A stretch of DNA of 20,677 nucleotides from contig CAZDDX010000015.1 in assembly GCA_964504345.1 (NCBI GenBank), forward strand, positions 1-20,677. The letters run 5' to 3'. Positions 1 through 6,368 of the stretch are shown here, piece after piece. The notes beneath the pieces are model-generated. The model saw only the letters and a list, made by a program, of their open reading frames with translations, searched no databases and was not told where the DNA came from. The stretch's first letter is position 1, and the number at the start of each line of letters is the position of its first letter. The DNA comes from CAMDTE01 sp964504345 (GTDB lineage: Bacteria; Bacteroidota; Bacteroidia; Flavobacteriales; Schleiferiaceae). The translations under genes and the position numbers were made by a program.

Positions 1-93
1 TTCAAGTACATCTTCCTTACCGTCTTTGGTAAGGGGTTTGGGGATAGAATCAAGAAAGATGCTGGTAAAGCATCACCATCTGCCGGCTCTTAG
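1..93 (+). CDS. C-terminal end of an unidentified protein (partial, 5' end outside window)
   Basis: Frame 1 is open from the window edge to a TAG at 91-93 and gives 30 residues that look protein-like: FLTVFGKGFGDRIKKD, then a small Gly/Ala/Ser-rich tail. The hydrophobic stretch followed by a basic, polar C-terminus would suit the last membrane helix and cytoplasmic tail of a membrane protein, but 30 residues are too few to name a family. The 7-bp inverted repeat CCTTACC/GGTAAGG (15-34) lies inside it, so a non-coding reading remains possible. Nothing gene-like was found from 94 to 271, which is AT-rich near 230-270. Confidence 0.35.
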   Translation, partial: FKYIFLTVFGKGFGDRIKKDAGKASPSAGS

Positions 94-271
94 TCTTTTA
101 GAGAGAAGGTTTCAAACAATGTCGACACCTGCGGCATTGTGGGCAGCAGTAAGCCCAATAAGCGAGGATTCTAGCTTGCGGTGCGCATTGCCGCTATTGG
201 CAACCACTGTATTCCCCAGGAAATTCTAAACAAGCAAAAAAATAATTTTAGATTTTTTTGGGAATACTAAA

Positions 272-1750
272 TTACGGCACCACCCGCACCAAAGGAATTC
301 TTAGCGGTACTATCCAACTTACGGAATAGGGAGTGGGGGTGTGAATCCATCGGTGGAAGCGCAGGGCTCCGTTGGGACCCAGTTCCACACCTCCGCCCGC
401 TACCATTGCCGCGCTGCCCGGGTTGATGCCGCCGCCGGCCCCCACGCCCCCTGAGAGGGTGAGTTGGGCCCAGGGAGAGAGACGGAGACGAACGTCCAGC
501 AGCCCTTCCGCGTACGCGCCCAAGTTGCCGCCCGCACCGGCCCACCAGGTGGAACCCCAAAACGTGATTTTATTGAGGTTGAGCAAACGCAGCTCCCCTC
601 CGGGGCACAGCGCCCATAGGTGTTGGGAAGCGTAGAGTTTGGCCCCCACGCCCAGGTGCACGGGAGCGGGTGTAAGCAGGAGTTCTTGCGGGGTGGAAGT
701 GGGTTCGTTGCGGGTGTTTGGGGTAACGCGTTGGGCATAGACTACCGGAAGGCGTACCCCCACTTGGGCGCTGCGGTAGGCCAGGGGGCCGTTGGTGTAC
801 ACGTCGGAAAAAGCGGCAAACAAAGTAGCTGCGGTTGGGATGCGGTACGCGGCGGACAAACCCCAGCCGGCGTGCAAACCGCCGTCGGAACCCAATACGG
901 CGCCTCCGCCCCCGGCGCCCAAGATCCCCTGAACGGTTAATTCCCAACGGGAATGGGGTTGCACAAGTGGCAGACCCCATCCGTGGAGGACGTGCATGTA
1001 GCCCCCAAAAGTGTCTGCGGCTGCGGCGATGCGCAAAAAGCGGTGCAGTCGGTCTCCCGGGAAATAGGCCTCTGCGCCCACCAAACGCACGGGATGCACC
1101 CGATGGCCGTTCGGATCTCCGGCGGGCCGCCGTACGTACGCCTGCTGTCCGTAAAGCCCCACGTCGAGGGGCAACGTTGCCCAGCGGTGGGGAGTGTTCT
1201 GCGCCCCCGCCAAGGCCAAATCCAATGATTTATACAAACCCACGGAAGGGCGCCAGCCGCCCAAAGTTCCGGTAATTCCTTTGGTGTACACCGCGCCCAC
1301 TTCCCACCGGATGCTCGGCTGCTTATACCGGAGCGCCCCGCGAACACCCCACAAACCGCCGTCTCCGTCCGGGGCACTGCCGCCCCCGCCGGCCCAAACA
1401 AATCCTTCAGCGGCGGCGGACCATTGGGGCGCAATTTGCATTTCCGTGCCCGCGTGCGCCCCCAGGGCAATGTACCCGGCGCGCTGCCCGCCGTAGGCCC
1501 CCACCAAATGACCGCCCGCAAAGCCGCGCCAATTGGAACCCCAGGCGGTGGAGGCCTCCAGGCCGGTGCGGTGCAACCACAAATCAGGAGCCCCCGGCTC
1601 CGGCAGGTTGAACGCATGAGAACCTACGGAAAGGGGCAGGAGGGACGATCGGGTTGGGTTTGGAGTAGTTTGCGCGCGGAGGGAAATGGAAACCGCGGCG
1701 GCCCACACCAGGGAAAGGAGTAGGATTATGGAGCGGGTAGGGGTCCGCAT
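272..1750 (-). CDS. Predicted outer-membrane beta-barrel protein, 492 aa, unknown function
   Basis: The product starts with a clear Sec signal peptide (basic MRTPTR, a hydrophobic core of about 20 residues, cleavage likely after SLRAQ). The rest is rich in Gly, Trp, Tyr and Leu with alternating polar and hydrophobic stretches typical of amphipathic beta-strands, and it ends in the hydrophobic PLRIPLVRVVP. I recognise no catalytic motif. The ATG at 1750 was chosen because it begins the signal peptide; the frame stays open to 2422, but that extension lies inside the upstream gene and has no protein-like composition. It is the last gene of the minus-strand unit with the sugar dehydratase at 2451-4349, with 17 bp between it and the preceding stop, so a surface or envelope role is likely. 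A barrel with porin or transport function is inference; a structure prediction would decide. Confidence 0.75.
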   Translation of the reverse strand: MRTPTRSIILLLSLVWAAAVSISLRAQTTPNPTRSSLLPLSVGSHAFNLPEPGAPDLWLHRTGLEASTAWGSNWRGFAGGHLVGAYGGQRAGYIALGAHAGTEMQIAPQWSAAAEGFVWAGGGGSAPDGDGGLWGVRGALRYKQPSIRWEVGAVYTKGITGTLGGWRPSVGLYKSLDLALAGAQNTPHRWATLPLDVGLYGQQAYVRRPAGDPNGHRVHPVRLVGAEAYFPGDRLHRFLRIAAAADTFGGYMHVLHGWGLPLVQPHSRWELTVQGILGAGGGGAVLGSDGGLHAGWGLSAAYRIPTAATLFAAFSDVYTNGPLAYRSAQVGVRLPVVYAQRVTPNTRNEPTSTPQELLLTPAPVHLGVGAKLYASQHLWALCPGGELRLLNLNKITFWGSTWWAGAGGNLGAYAEGLLDVRLRLSPWAQLTLSGGVGAGGGINPGSAAMVAGGGVELGPNGALRFHRWIHTPTPYSVSWIVPLRIPLVRVVP

Positions 1751-1767
1751 AGCTGCCAAAGGTGCGG

Positions 1768-2442
1768 TCACAAGGCCGGGAACGGGTTGGTGGTTTTGGA
1801 CGCTGCGGTTTTGCGCCGCGGGTCCAATTGGTAGGCGGCTCCCCAGGTAACAAAGATGGGCGAGAACACCAGTTGGGCGTGGAATCCTTCCGAAATGCGG
1901 TAAGAGAAATCCAGCCCCGCCATGGGGTTGAAATCCGTTTTGAACAAATAGGTTTCCCGAATCCACTGCGGGATGGACTGCGCAAAATACAGCCGACCGT
2001 CGTACCCGTAGTTGACGCCTCCGCCCACGGCGATGTCCAAACGTTTGCCATCGTACCAGTTGCGTCGGAACGCAATCAAGTGGCAGCGCTCGCGGTAGGT
2101 GTTGATGAAGGAAAAATAGGCAAGGCTCTTGTACGTGGCCCCGTAGAGGTGTGTGTAGCCAATGTCTTGGTACGGCCAGTAGTGGGAGCGCCAGGGATGG
2201 TACAGTACGGCAGGGGCCGGAACGGTGCCGTACAACCGGCGCAGCAGGCCGGGTTTGGGAGCTTGTACGGCGGGTGCTTCTGCGTTTGAAGGTGCTTTTG
2301 CAGATGCCGGTGCTTGTGCGGCGGCCGGAGCTTGTGCCTTGGCGGGAGCTTGTGCGGCGGCGGGTGCTGCCGCCAAGGCCAGCGTTGCGGATAATACGAG
2401 CGCGCTGAGCGGCTTTAAACAAAAGATAAAACGGTTTTCCAC
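1768..2442 (-). CDS. Predicted small outer-membrane protein with Ala/Pro-rich spacer, 224 aa
   Basis: A signal peptide (VENRFIFCLKPLSALVLSATL, ending near AAAPAAAQ) is followed by five degenerate hexapeptides of the type AQAPAK (about residues 30-64). The remaining 160 residues are rich in aromatic residues (HPWRSHYWPYQDIGYTHLYG, later GGGVNYGYDGRLYF) and end in likely beta-strands. The pattern resembles small 8-stranded barrels of the kind that include lipid-A-modifying enzymes, but I cannot show homology and no active site is claimed. The start is a GTG at 2442, eight bases after the TGA of the upstream gene; an ATG at 2577 exists but would overlap that gene by over 120 bases and put the signal peptide internally. 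It is translated in one unit with 2451-4349 and 272-1750. Confidence 0.7.
   Translation of the reverse strand: MENRFIFCLKPLSALVLSATLALAAAPAAAQAPAKAQAPAAAQAPASAKAPSNAEAPAVQAPKPGLLRRLYGTVPAPAVLYHPWRSHYWPYQDIGYTHLYGATYKSLAYFSFINTYRERCHLIAFRRNWYDGKRLDIAVGGGVNYGYDGRLYFAQSIPQWIRETYLFKTDFNPMAGLDFSYRISEGFHAQLVFSPIFVTWGAAYQLDPRRKTAASKTTNPFPAL
2251..2355 (-). repeat. Tandem hexapeptide-coding repeat (AQAPAx), about five copies
   Basis: An 18-bp period is visible in the coding sequence and gives AQAPAK, AQAPAA, AQAPAS, AKAPSN and AEAPAV. It lies directly after the signal peptide of the 1768-2442 protein. Ala/Pro-rich stretches of this kind usually act as extended spacers in the periplasm. Copy number could vary between strains by slippage. 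Confidence 0.75.
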
Positions 2443-2450
2443 GCCCCGAA

Positions 2451-4349
2451 TCAATGTCCTTGGGGTTGGTATTCCGGCACCAACTGCTTCAGGGCGTGCA
2501 CCAGCTGTGCGTGTTGCTGTGTGTTCAAAGCTTGAAGGAGTAAGTTCCAGTGCTCTTGGAATACGGCTTCCTCCCAAGAAATCGCCTTGGCAATGAAAAT
2601 CTTGGGGTGGTGCGTGGGAATGGTGTTCTCCTCGTTGGCCAGCAGTTCTTCGTAGAGTTTTTCGCCGGGACGCAAGCCCACTTCCTTCACTTCAATGTCT
2701 ATGCCGGGGCGCAGGCCGCTGAGTTGGATGAGCTGCAGGGCCAAGTCGTAAATGCGCACCGGTTCGCCCATGTCAAACACGTAGAGTTCACCGCCGCGTC
2801 CCATGTGGCCGGCCTCCAATACCAACCGAACGGCCTCCGGAATGGTCATGAAGTAACGGGTGATTTCTTTGTGGGTGACAGTGAGGGGGCCGCCTTGCGC
2901 AATTTGCCGTTGGAAGAGTGGAATCACGCTGCCGTTGCTGCCCAATACGTTCCCAAAACGAGTGGTCACAAAGCGCGTTTTGTTTTCGGGATGCCGATTT
3001 TCCGCCTGAATGACGTGTTCTGCGGCGCGTTTGGTGGCGCCCATGACGTTGGTGGGGTTGACGGCCTTGTCCGTAGACACCATCACAAAGGCCTCGCATT
3101 GGTATTCGCGCGCCAAACGAGCCACCACCGCCGTGCCCAAGCAGTTGGTGCGCACTGCCTCCTCTGGATGCGCCTCCATCAACGGCACGTGTTTGTAGGC
3201 CGCCGCGTGAAATACGACGTCCGGACGGTACCGTTCAAAAAGCCATCGCATCCGCTCCTCGTGCGCCACATTGGCCACCAAAGGCACCAAAATGCCGTCG
3301 TGCCGGTTGTGCTCCAAGTCCAATTCGTACAGCGGAGTTTCCGCTTGGTCCACAGCCAGCAAGGTGGCCGGTTGCTGCAGCAAGATTTGCTGCACCAGTT
3401 CCGACCCAATGGAACCCGCTGCTCCCGTCACCAATACGGTTTTCTGTGCCAAAAATCCATTGAGTTGGTTGTAGCTCAATTGAATGGGATCTCGGCCCAA
3501 CAGGTCTTCTACGCTGACGGCTCGAATCTGGGTGGCCGTCAATTCTCCGTTGACCCACTTGCCGATGGGAGGAACCCGCTTCACTTCCAAACCCACCTCC
3601 AGAGCCTGCTGCGTCAAGGCCTTGATGCGGAGGGCAGACACGCTTTTTGCCGCCACCACCACGCGCTGAATTTGGTTCTCCTGGATGAACGCAGGACGGA
3701 ACGCATATTCTGAGGACAGGATGGGCAATCCGTTGATGGTTTTACCCACTTTGTTGGGGTGGTCGTCAACGTAGGCCACGGCAAAACCTTCGCCCCGAAC
3801 GTCAGCGTCGATGGCCTCTTTGGCGCTGCGCCCCATGCTTCCGGCACCAAAGATCAAAACTCCAACCCCGTTTTTGCGCATGTAGCTGTTGGCCAAACTT
3901 TGGAAGACGTTCCGAACCGTGATCCGCATGCCCACGCTCAGGGCCAAGAATCCCAAGCTGGTGGTGGCCAAGGAGCCATAGGAAAGGCTTAGGGTTTCGC
4001 TCCCCGCCCGAAGGGCAATCTCCCGCAGAACGGTCAGGCCTACAAACGCAAAAAGGGTGGCTCGGGCCAGTCGGGCAAAATCCGTACTTCCACTGTGGCG
4101 GATGATGCCCACGTGGGATTGGTAGAGCAAGAATCCAATAGAGAAGAAGGCAACAATGATTCCGTAACGGGCTAAAAGTAGAGGGCCGTCCAAAATAACG
4201 CCCGTGAAGCTGAACCGAATCCACTGGGTGAATAGGTACGCCAGGGAGAGAAGGACCAGGTCAAATCCGAAAACGGTCCACCGCGAGAGGAAACGGGTGT
4301 TGTACCGTCGGAGGAGTTTTCTGATGTAGTAGAGTAGGCGAGAATACAT
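2451..4349 (-). CDS. Membrane-bound nucleotide-sugar 4,6-dehydratase (CapD/FlaA1/WbpM/PglF type), 632 aa
   Basis: This family removes water from UDP-N-acetylglucosamine (or a similar UDP-sugar) as the first step towards rare amino sugars for capsule, O-antigen or glycoproteins. Numbering is from the ATG at 4349. Four hydrophobic segments lie near residues 25-43, 59-77, 95-112 and 125-145. A first Rossmann-like domain has GAGSMGR (168-174). The catalytic SDR domain has TGAAGSIGSE (308-317), AAAYKHVPLME, and STDKAVNPTNVMGATKR (425-441). In this family Met436 takes the place of the usual SDR Tyr, with Lys440 conserved. FGNVLGSNGSV and the C-terminal RPGEKLYEELL are also typical, and the length is normal. 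A TTG at 4358 would add three residues; the ATG is preferred. It is the first gene of the minus-strand unit with a promoter box at 4390-4383. The exact substrate is not known. Confidence 0.93.
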   Translation of the reverse strand: MYSRLLYYIRKLLRRYNTRFLSRWTVFGFDLVLLSLAYLFTQWIRFSFTGVILDGPLLLARYGIIVAFFSIGFLLYQSHVGIIRHSGSTDFARLARATLFAFVGLTVLREIALRAGSETLSLSYGSLATTSLGFLALSVGMRITVRNVFQSLANSYMRKNGVGVLIFGAGSMGRSAKEAIDADVRGEGFAVAYVDDHPNKVGKTINGLPILSSEYAFRPAFIQENQIQRVVVAAKSVSALRIKALTQQALEVGLEVKRVPPIGKWVNGELTATQIRAVSVEDLLGRDPIQLSYNQLNGFLAQKTVLVTGAAGSIGSELVQQILLQQPATLLAVDQAETPLYELDLEHNRHDGILVPLVANVAHEERMRWLFERYRPDVVFHAAAYKHVPLMEAHPEEAVRTNCLGTAVVARLAREYQCEAFVMVSTDKAVNPTNVMGATKRAAEHVIQAENRHPENKTRFVTTRFGNVLGSNGSVIPLFQRQIAQGGPLTVTHKEITRYFMTIPEAVRLVLEAGHMGRGGELYVFDMGEPVRIYDLALQLIQLSGLRPGIDIEVKEVGLRPGEKLYEELLANEENTIPTHHPKIFIAKAISWEEAVFQEHWNLLLQALNTQQHAQLVHALKQLVPEYQPQGH

Positions 4350-4382
4350 TAAGGGCAATAAAAAATGATAGGTTTGGTCCTA

Positions 4383-4390
4383 CAAATATA
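4383..4390 (-). promoter_or_regulatory. Bacteroidota -7 promoter box TATATTTG for the 4349 gene
   Basis: Read on the minus strand the sequence is TATATTTG, an exact match to the TAnnTTTG -7 consensus of Bacteroidota. It predicts a transcript start near 4379 and a leader of about 30 bases. I see no clear -33 TTG at the usual distance. Confidence 0.55.
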
Positions 4391-4440
4391 CCTTTATTTC
4401 TTCGGCGCCGTCGGTTTTTTGGGGCCTTAATTGGGGGTTT

Positions 4441-4456
4441 TGGTAAACGTTTACCA
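4441..4456. promoter_or_regulatory. Perfect 16-bp palindrome, LacI-family-type operator candidate
   Basis: TGGTAAACGTTTACCA is its own reverse complement over all 16 bases. The central AAACGTTT with an inner CG and outer TGG/CCA arms is the general form of LacI/GalR-family operators (for example PurR and CcpA sites). It sits about 50 bp upstream of the -7 box of the dehydratase gene and about 150 bp upstream of the methyltransferase gene, so it could control either. No LacI-type regulator lies in the window. Confidence 0.5.
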
Positions 4457-4540
4457 CGGATAAATTTTAGACCGTAGACGATTGTCATTCTGCTTATTGT
4501 AGAATGTAAGAAGCGCGCAAAGACCCCAATAAAGCGTGGG

Positions 4541-4574
4541 TAACGCTTATATCCGTTTAATACCGACTGTCGGC
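4541..4574 (+). repeat. Conserved 34-bp intergenic element, copy A
   Basis: This stretch matches 7411-7444 at 29 of 34 positions. The shared blocks are ACGCTTATA, CGTTTAA and ACCGACTGTCGGC; the last holds the inverted repeat CCGAC-T-GTCGG. Both copies lie upstream of a plus-strand gene, this one about 46 bp before the ATG at 4620. The spacing to the -7 box differs between copies (33 versus 12 bp), which fits a protein-binding site better than a fixed core promoter. Confidence 0.7.
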
Positions 4575-4607
4575 CCGCGGGAGAAAAAAATGGGCAACGA
4601 ATGGCCG

Positions 4608-4615
4608 TACCTTTG
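4608..4615 (+). promoter_or_regulatory. -7 promoter box TACCTTTG directly before the 4620 gene
   Basis: TACCTTTG fits TAnnTTTG exactly and ends four bases before the ATG at 4620. If used, the transcript would begin at or within a base or two of the start codon. This is the main reason for choosing 4620 over the in-frame ATG at 4590 and GTG at 4536. Confidence 0.5.
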
Positions 4616-4619
4616 GCCC

Positions 4620-5876
4620 ATGGCTAACGCACATCCCAATACCGTCGCAGGCGTTTATGAAGTTTTGGAGCGCTCCTTTGGGGGCGTTCACTACGTGCAC
4701 AACGTGCTGGATCAGGTACTTAAGTTCAATAAGAAGTGGGGGTCGCGGGACCGTTCCTTTGTGGCGGAGCACTCCTACGAGATCGTGCGTAATTGGCGTA
4801 AGTTGTGGGCCCTGGACGCTTTTTTGCAAGGCCAAAAACCCCTGAAGTCTGAGCCCAGCCTCAAGCGGAAAGACATCAAACGACTTTTTTGGGTGTATTG
4901 GACTGTTTTGCGCGGAGAGTCCATTCCACCTTGGGCGGAAGGGGTTCGTGCGCCGGAGGAGGAGTCCCGGGCGGCCGCCTTGGCGGCCGCCCGGGACTGG
5001 CCCAACCAGTGGTCCCAGTACAACCCCGCTTGGGTTGAAGTACGCGTGGTTACCGAAGTGGGCCCCGAAAAGTGGGGTCGGTTGGCGGTGGCTCTGAACC
5101 AGCCGACGTCTGTTATCCTGCGCGTCAATGCGCTCCGCGGAACGCGCGATCAAGTTTTGGCGGAGCTCCGAAGCGAAGGCATTGACGTGGAAATCAGCGA
5201 CGTTGGCCCGTGGGCCTTGCGCGTGGTGGGCCGTCCCTCCCTGACGAAAACCGCGGCATTTGTCCGCGGCGCGTTTGAAGTTCAAGACGGCGGTAGCCAG
5301 CGGATTGCCCCCTTTGTGGAGGCGCGTCCGGGAATGAAAATCATCGACGCCTGCAGCGGGGCCGGCGGCAAAACCTTGCAGTTGGCAGCCGACGCGGGAA
5401 ATGCGGCGGAAATCATCGCCATGGACGTGGAACCCTTCAAGTTGAAGGAGTTGGAAAAGCGCGCGGAGCGCGCCGGAGTCAGCACCGTTCGTACAGCAAC
5501 CATCAAGACCGCGCGCGACGTGCAGCGTTTAGAGGGCTGGGCGGACGCGCTCTTGTTGGACGTTCCCTGCTCAGGCACGGGCGTGATCCGTCGGGACGTG
5601 GACACCAAATGGAAGTTGCGGCCGGAGCATTTGGAGCGCACGGTGGATACGCAAGCCCAGATTTTGCGCACCTACCCTGACGCGTTGAAGGTGGGCGGAC
5701 GCTTGGTCTACGCCACCTGCAGCATTTTGCCCTCAGAGAACGAGCGCCAGGTGGAGCGGTTCCTGGAGGAGCATCCGGGACAGTACCGCTTGGTGCACCA
5801 GGAGACCTTGGATCCTTACCATGCGGACTCCGACGGCTATTTTGTGGCGGTGCTGGAAAAGCTCAAAAACGGTTAA
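4620..5876 (+). CDS. RsmB/NOP-family RNA (cytosine-5)-methyltransferase, 418 aa
   Basis: This family transfers a methyl group from S-adenosylmethionine to C5 of a cytosine in rRNA. An N-terminal NusB-like helical domain (about residues 1-105) precedes the catalytic domain. That domain has motif I DACSGAGGKTLQLA (Asp243 onwards), motif IV LLLDVPCSGTGVIRRD with Cys317, and motif VI YATCSILPSENE with Cys367. The two cysteines are the pair used for catalysis and release in RsmB-type enzymes. In between, FEVQDGGSQ is also typical. Length is usual for RsmB. The linker around residues 115-126 (SRAAALAAARD) is coded by a 36-bp near-perfect palindrome. The start was chosen from the promoter box at 4608-4615; upstream starts at 4590 (ATG) and 4536 (GTG) would add 10 or 28 residues without clear homology. 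Exact target base cannot be told from sequence. Confidence 0.92.
   Translation: MANAHPNTVAGVYEVLERSFGGVHYVHNVLDQVLKFNKKWGSRDRSFVAEHSYEIVRNWRKLWALDAFLQGQKPLKSEPSLKRKDIKRLFWVYWTVLRGESIPPWAEGVRAPEEESRAAALAAARDWPNQWSQYNPAWVEVRVVTEVGPEKWGRLAVALNQPTSVILRVNALRGTRDQVLAELRSEGIDVEISDVGPWALRVVGRPSLTKTAAFVRGAFEVQDGGSQRIAPFVEARPGMKIIDACSGAGGKTLQLAADAGNAAEIIAMDVEPFKLKELEKRAERAGVSTVRTATIKTARDVQRLEGWADALLLDVPCSGTGVIRRDVDTKWKLRPEHLERTVDTQAQILRTYPDALKVGGRLVYATCSILPSENERQVERFLEEHPGQYRLVHQETLDPYHADSDGYFVAVLEKLKNG
4963..4998. repeat. Inverted repeat with perfect 17-bp arms and 2-bp centre, inside the methyltransferase gene
   Basis: The left arm AGTCCCGGGCGGCCGCC (4963-4979) and right arm GGCGGCCGCCCGGGACT (4982-4998) are exact reverse complements separated by TT. 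It codes for SRAAALAAARD in the linker between the NusB-like and catalytic domains, so the peptide tolerates it. As RNA or single-stranded DNA it would form a very stable hairpin. Confidence 0.9.
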
Positions 5877-5984
5877 GCGCCTCGTGGGCGCGGTCAATAG
5901 GCGATCAAAAAGTTGAAGGAACGGGGCCGGCAGGGGGGCGTTTGGTCGTCCGTTTGCGGGGCTTACTGCCTGCGAAGTGATAGC

Positions 5985-6302
5985 TTACTGCCAGCGGATG
6001 CGGCGAACCTGGAGTTCAGCGCCCACTTGGATTTTTACGAGGTAAAATCCGGGGGTGAGGTCTGCAGACAGTTCCAAAGCTTGGGTGTTGCTGGAGACGG
6101 AGCGGCGGAACGACGCGACGCGTTTTCCGAGGACGTCCGTGATTTCGATGGTGGCTTCGCCTGCGGATTGAGGTCCGTCGGTGTGCAAAACCAGGGCGCC
6201 GTCGCGCTGAAAAAGAGTCCATTCCGGCATGCCGTCCGCCATAGCGGGCACAGCAGCAAGGCTGGCGGCGCTGAGGAGAAGGGCAAAAAGGGACTTTTTC
6301 AT
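5985..6302 (-). CDS. Small secreted protein made mostly of a T9SS type A-like sorting domain, 105 aa
   Basis: A Sec signal peptide (MKKSLFALLLSAASLAAVPAMA) is followed by about 15 residues of spacer and then a domain that fits the C-terminal type IX secretion sorting domain: ATIEITDVLGKRV, then LELSADLTPGFYLVKI, then a basic end RRIRWQ. Such domains normally sit at the end of large exported proteins; here almost nothing precedes it. It may be a remnant of a larger protein, a small surface protein in its own right, or a related periplasmic Ig-like domain. It faces the methyltransferase gene tail to tail (108 bp between stops) and shares a 66-bp divergent promoter region with the LD-carboxypeptidase gene. 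ATG at 6302 with a good promoter seven bases upstream. Confidence 0.8.
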   Translation of the reverse strand: MKKSLFALLLSAASLAAVPAMADGMPEWTLFQRDGALVLHTDGPQSAGEATIEITDVLGKRVASFRRSVSSNTQALELSADLTPGFYLVKIQVGAELQVRRIRWQ

Positions 6303-6309
6303 CGTTTTA

Positions 6310-6341
6310 CGAAGGTATAAAATTGTTTTTGTCCGTGCAAA
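6310..6341 (-). promoter_or_regulatory. Promoter TTTG-N20-TACCTTCG for the 6302 gene
   Basis: On the minus strand a -33 TTTG (6341-6338) is followed after 20 bases by TACCTTCG (6317-6310), a one-base variant of TAnnTTTG. Seven bases then separate it from the ATG at 6302, so the leader would be only a few bases long. Box and spacing both fit Bacteroidota promoters. Confidence 0.6.
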
Positions 6342-6354
6342 TTCAATGCCACCC

Positions 6355-6362
6355 TATTTTTG
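6355..6362 (+). promoter_or_regulatory. -7 promoter box TATTTTTG for the LD-carboxypeptidase gene
   Basis: TATTTTTG matches TAnnTTTG exactly and ends six bases before the ATG at 6369. A possible -33 TTG lies 23 bases upstream, somewhat far. The box is divergent from, and within 40 bp of, the promoter of the 6302 gene. Confidence 0.5.
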
Positions 6363-6368
6363 GGGTGC

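Noticed and set aside
26..229. 67-codon plus-strand frame starting with TTG
   Set aside because: No domain, no promoter or ribosome site, and the composition is not protein-like; the frame-1 tail ending at 93 is the better reading of this end.
1751..2422. N-terminal extension of the 272-1750 frame to 2422
   Set aside because: It is a shadow of the 1768-2442 gene in another frame: Arg/Ser/Thr-rich, no domain, and it would place the signal peptide in the middle of the protein.
2550..3713. 387-codon open frame on the plus strand opposite the sugar-dehydratase gene
   Set aside because: It is antisense to a well-conserved enzyme, rich in His and Gln as expected for the complementary frame of such a gene, and has no recognisable domain.
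4536..4619. Upstream starts (GTG 4536, ATG 4590) for the methyltransferase
   Set aside because: The added residues are not family-like and the -7 box TACCTTTG lies downstream of both starts. They cannot be fully excluded if another promoter is used.
5877..5984. GCGCC-tcgtg-GGCGC after the methyltransferase stop as a terminator
   Set aside because: The stem is only five base pairs and no T-run follows.
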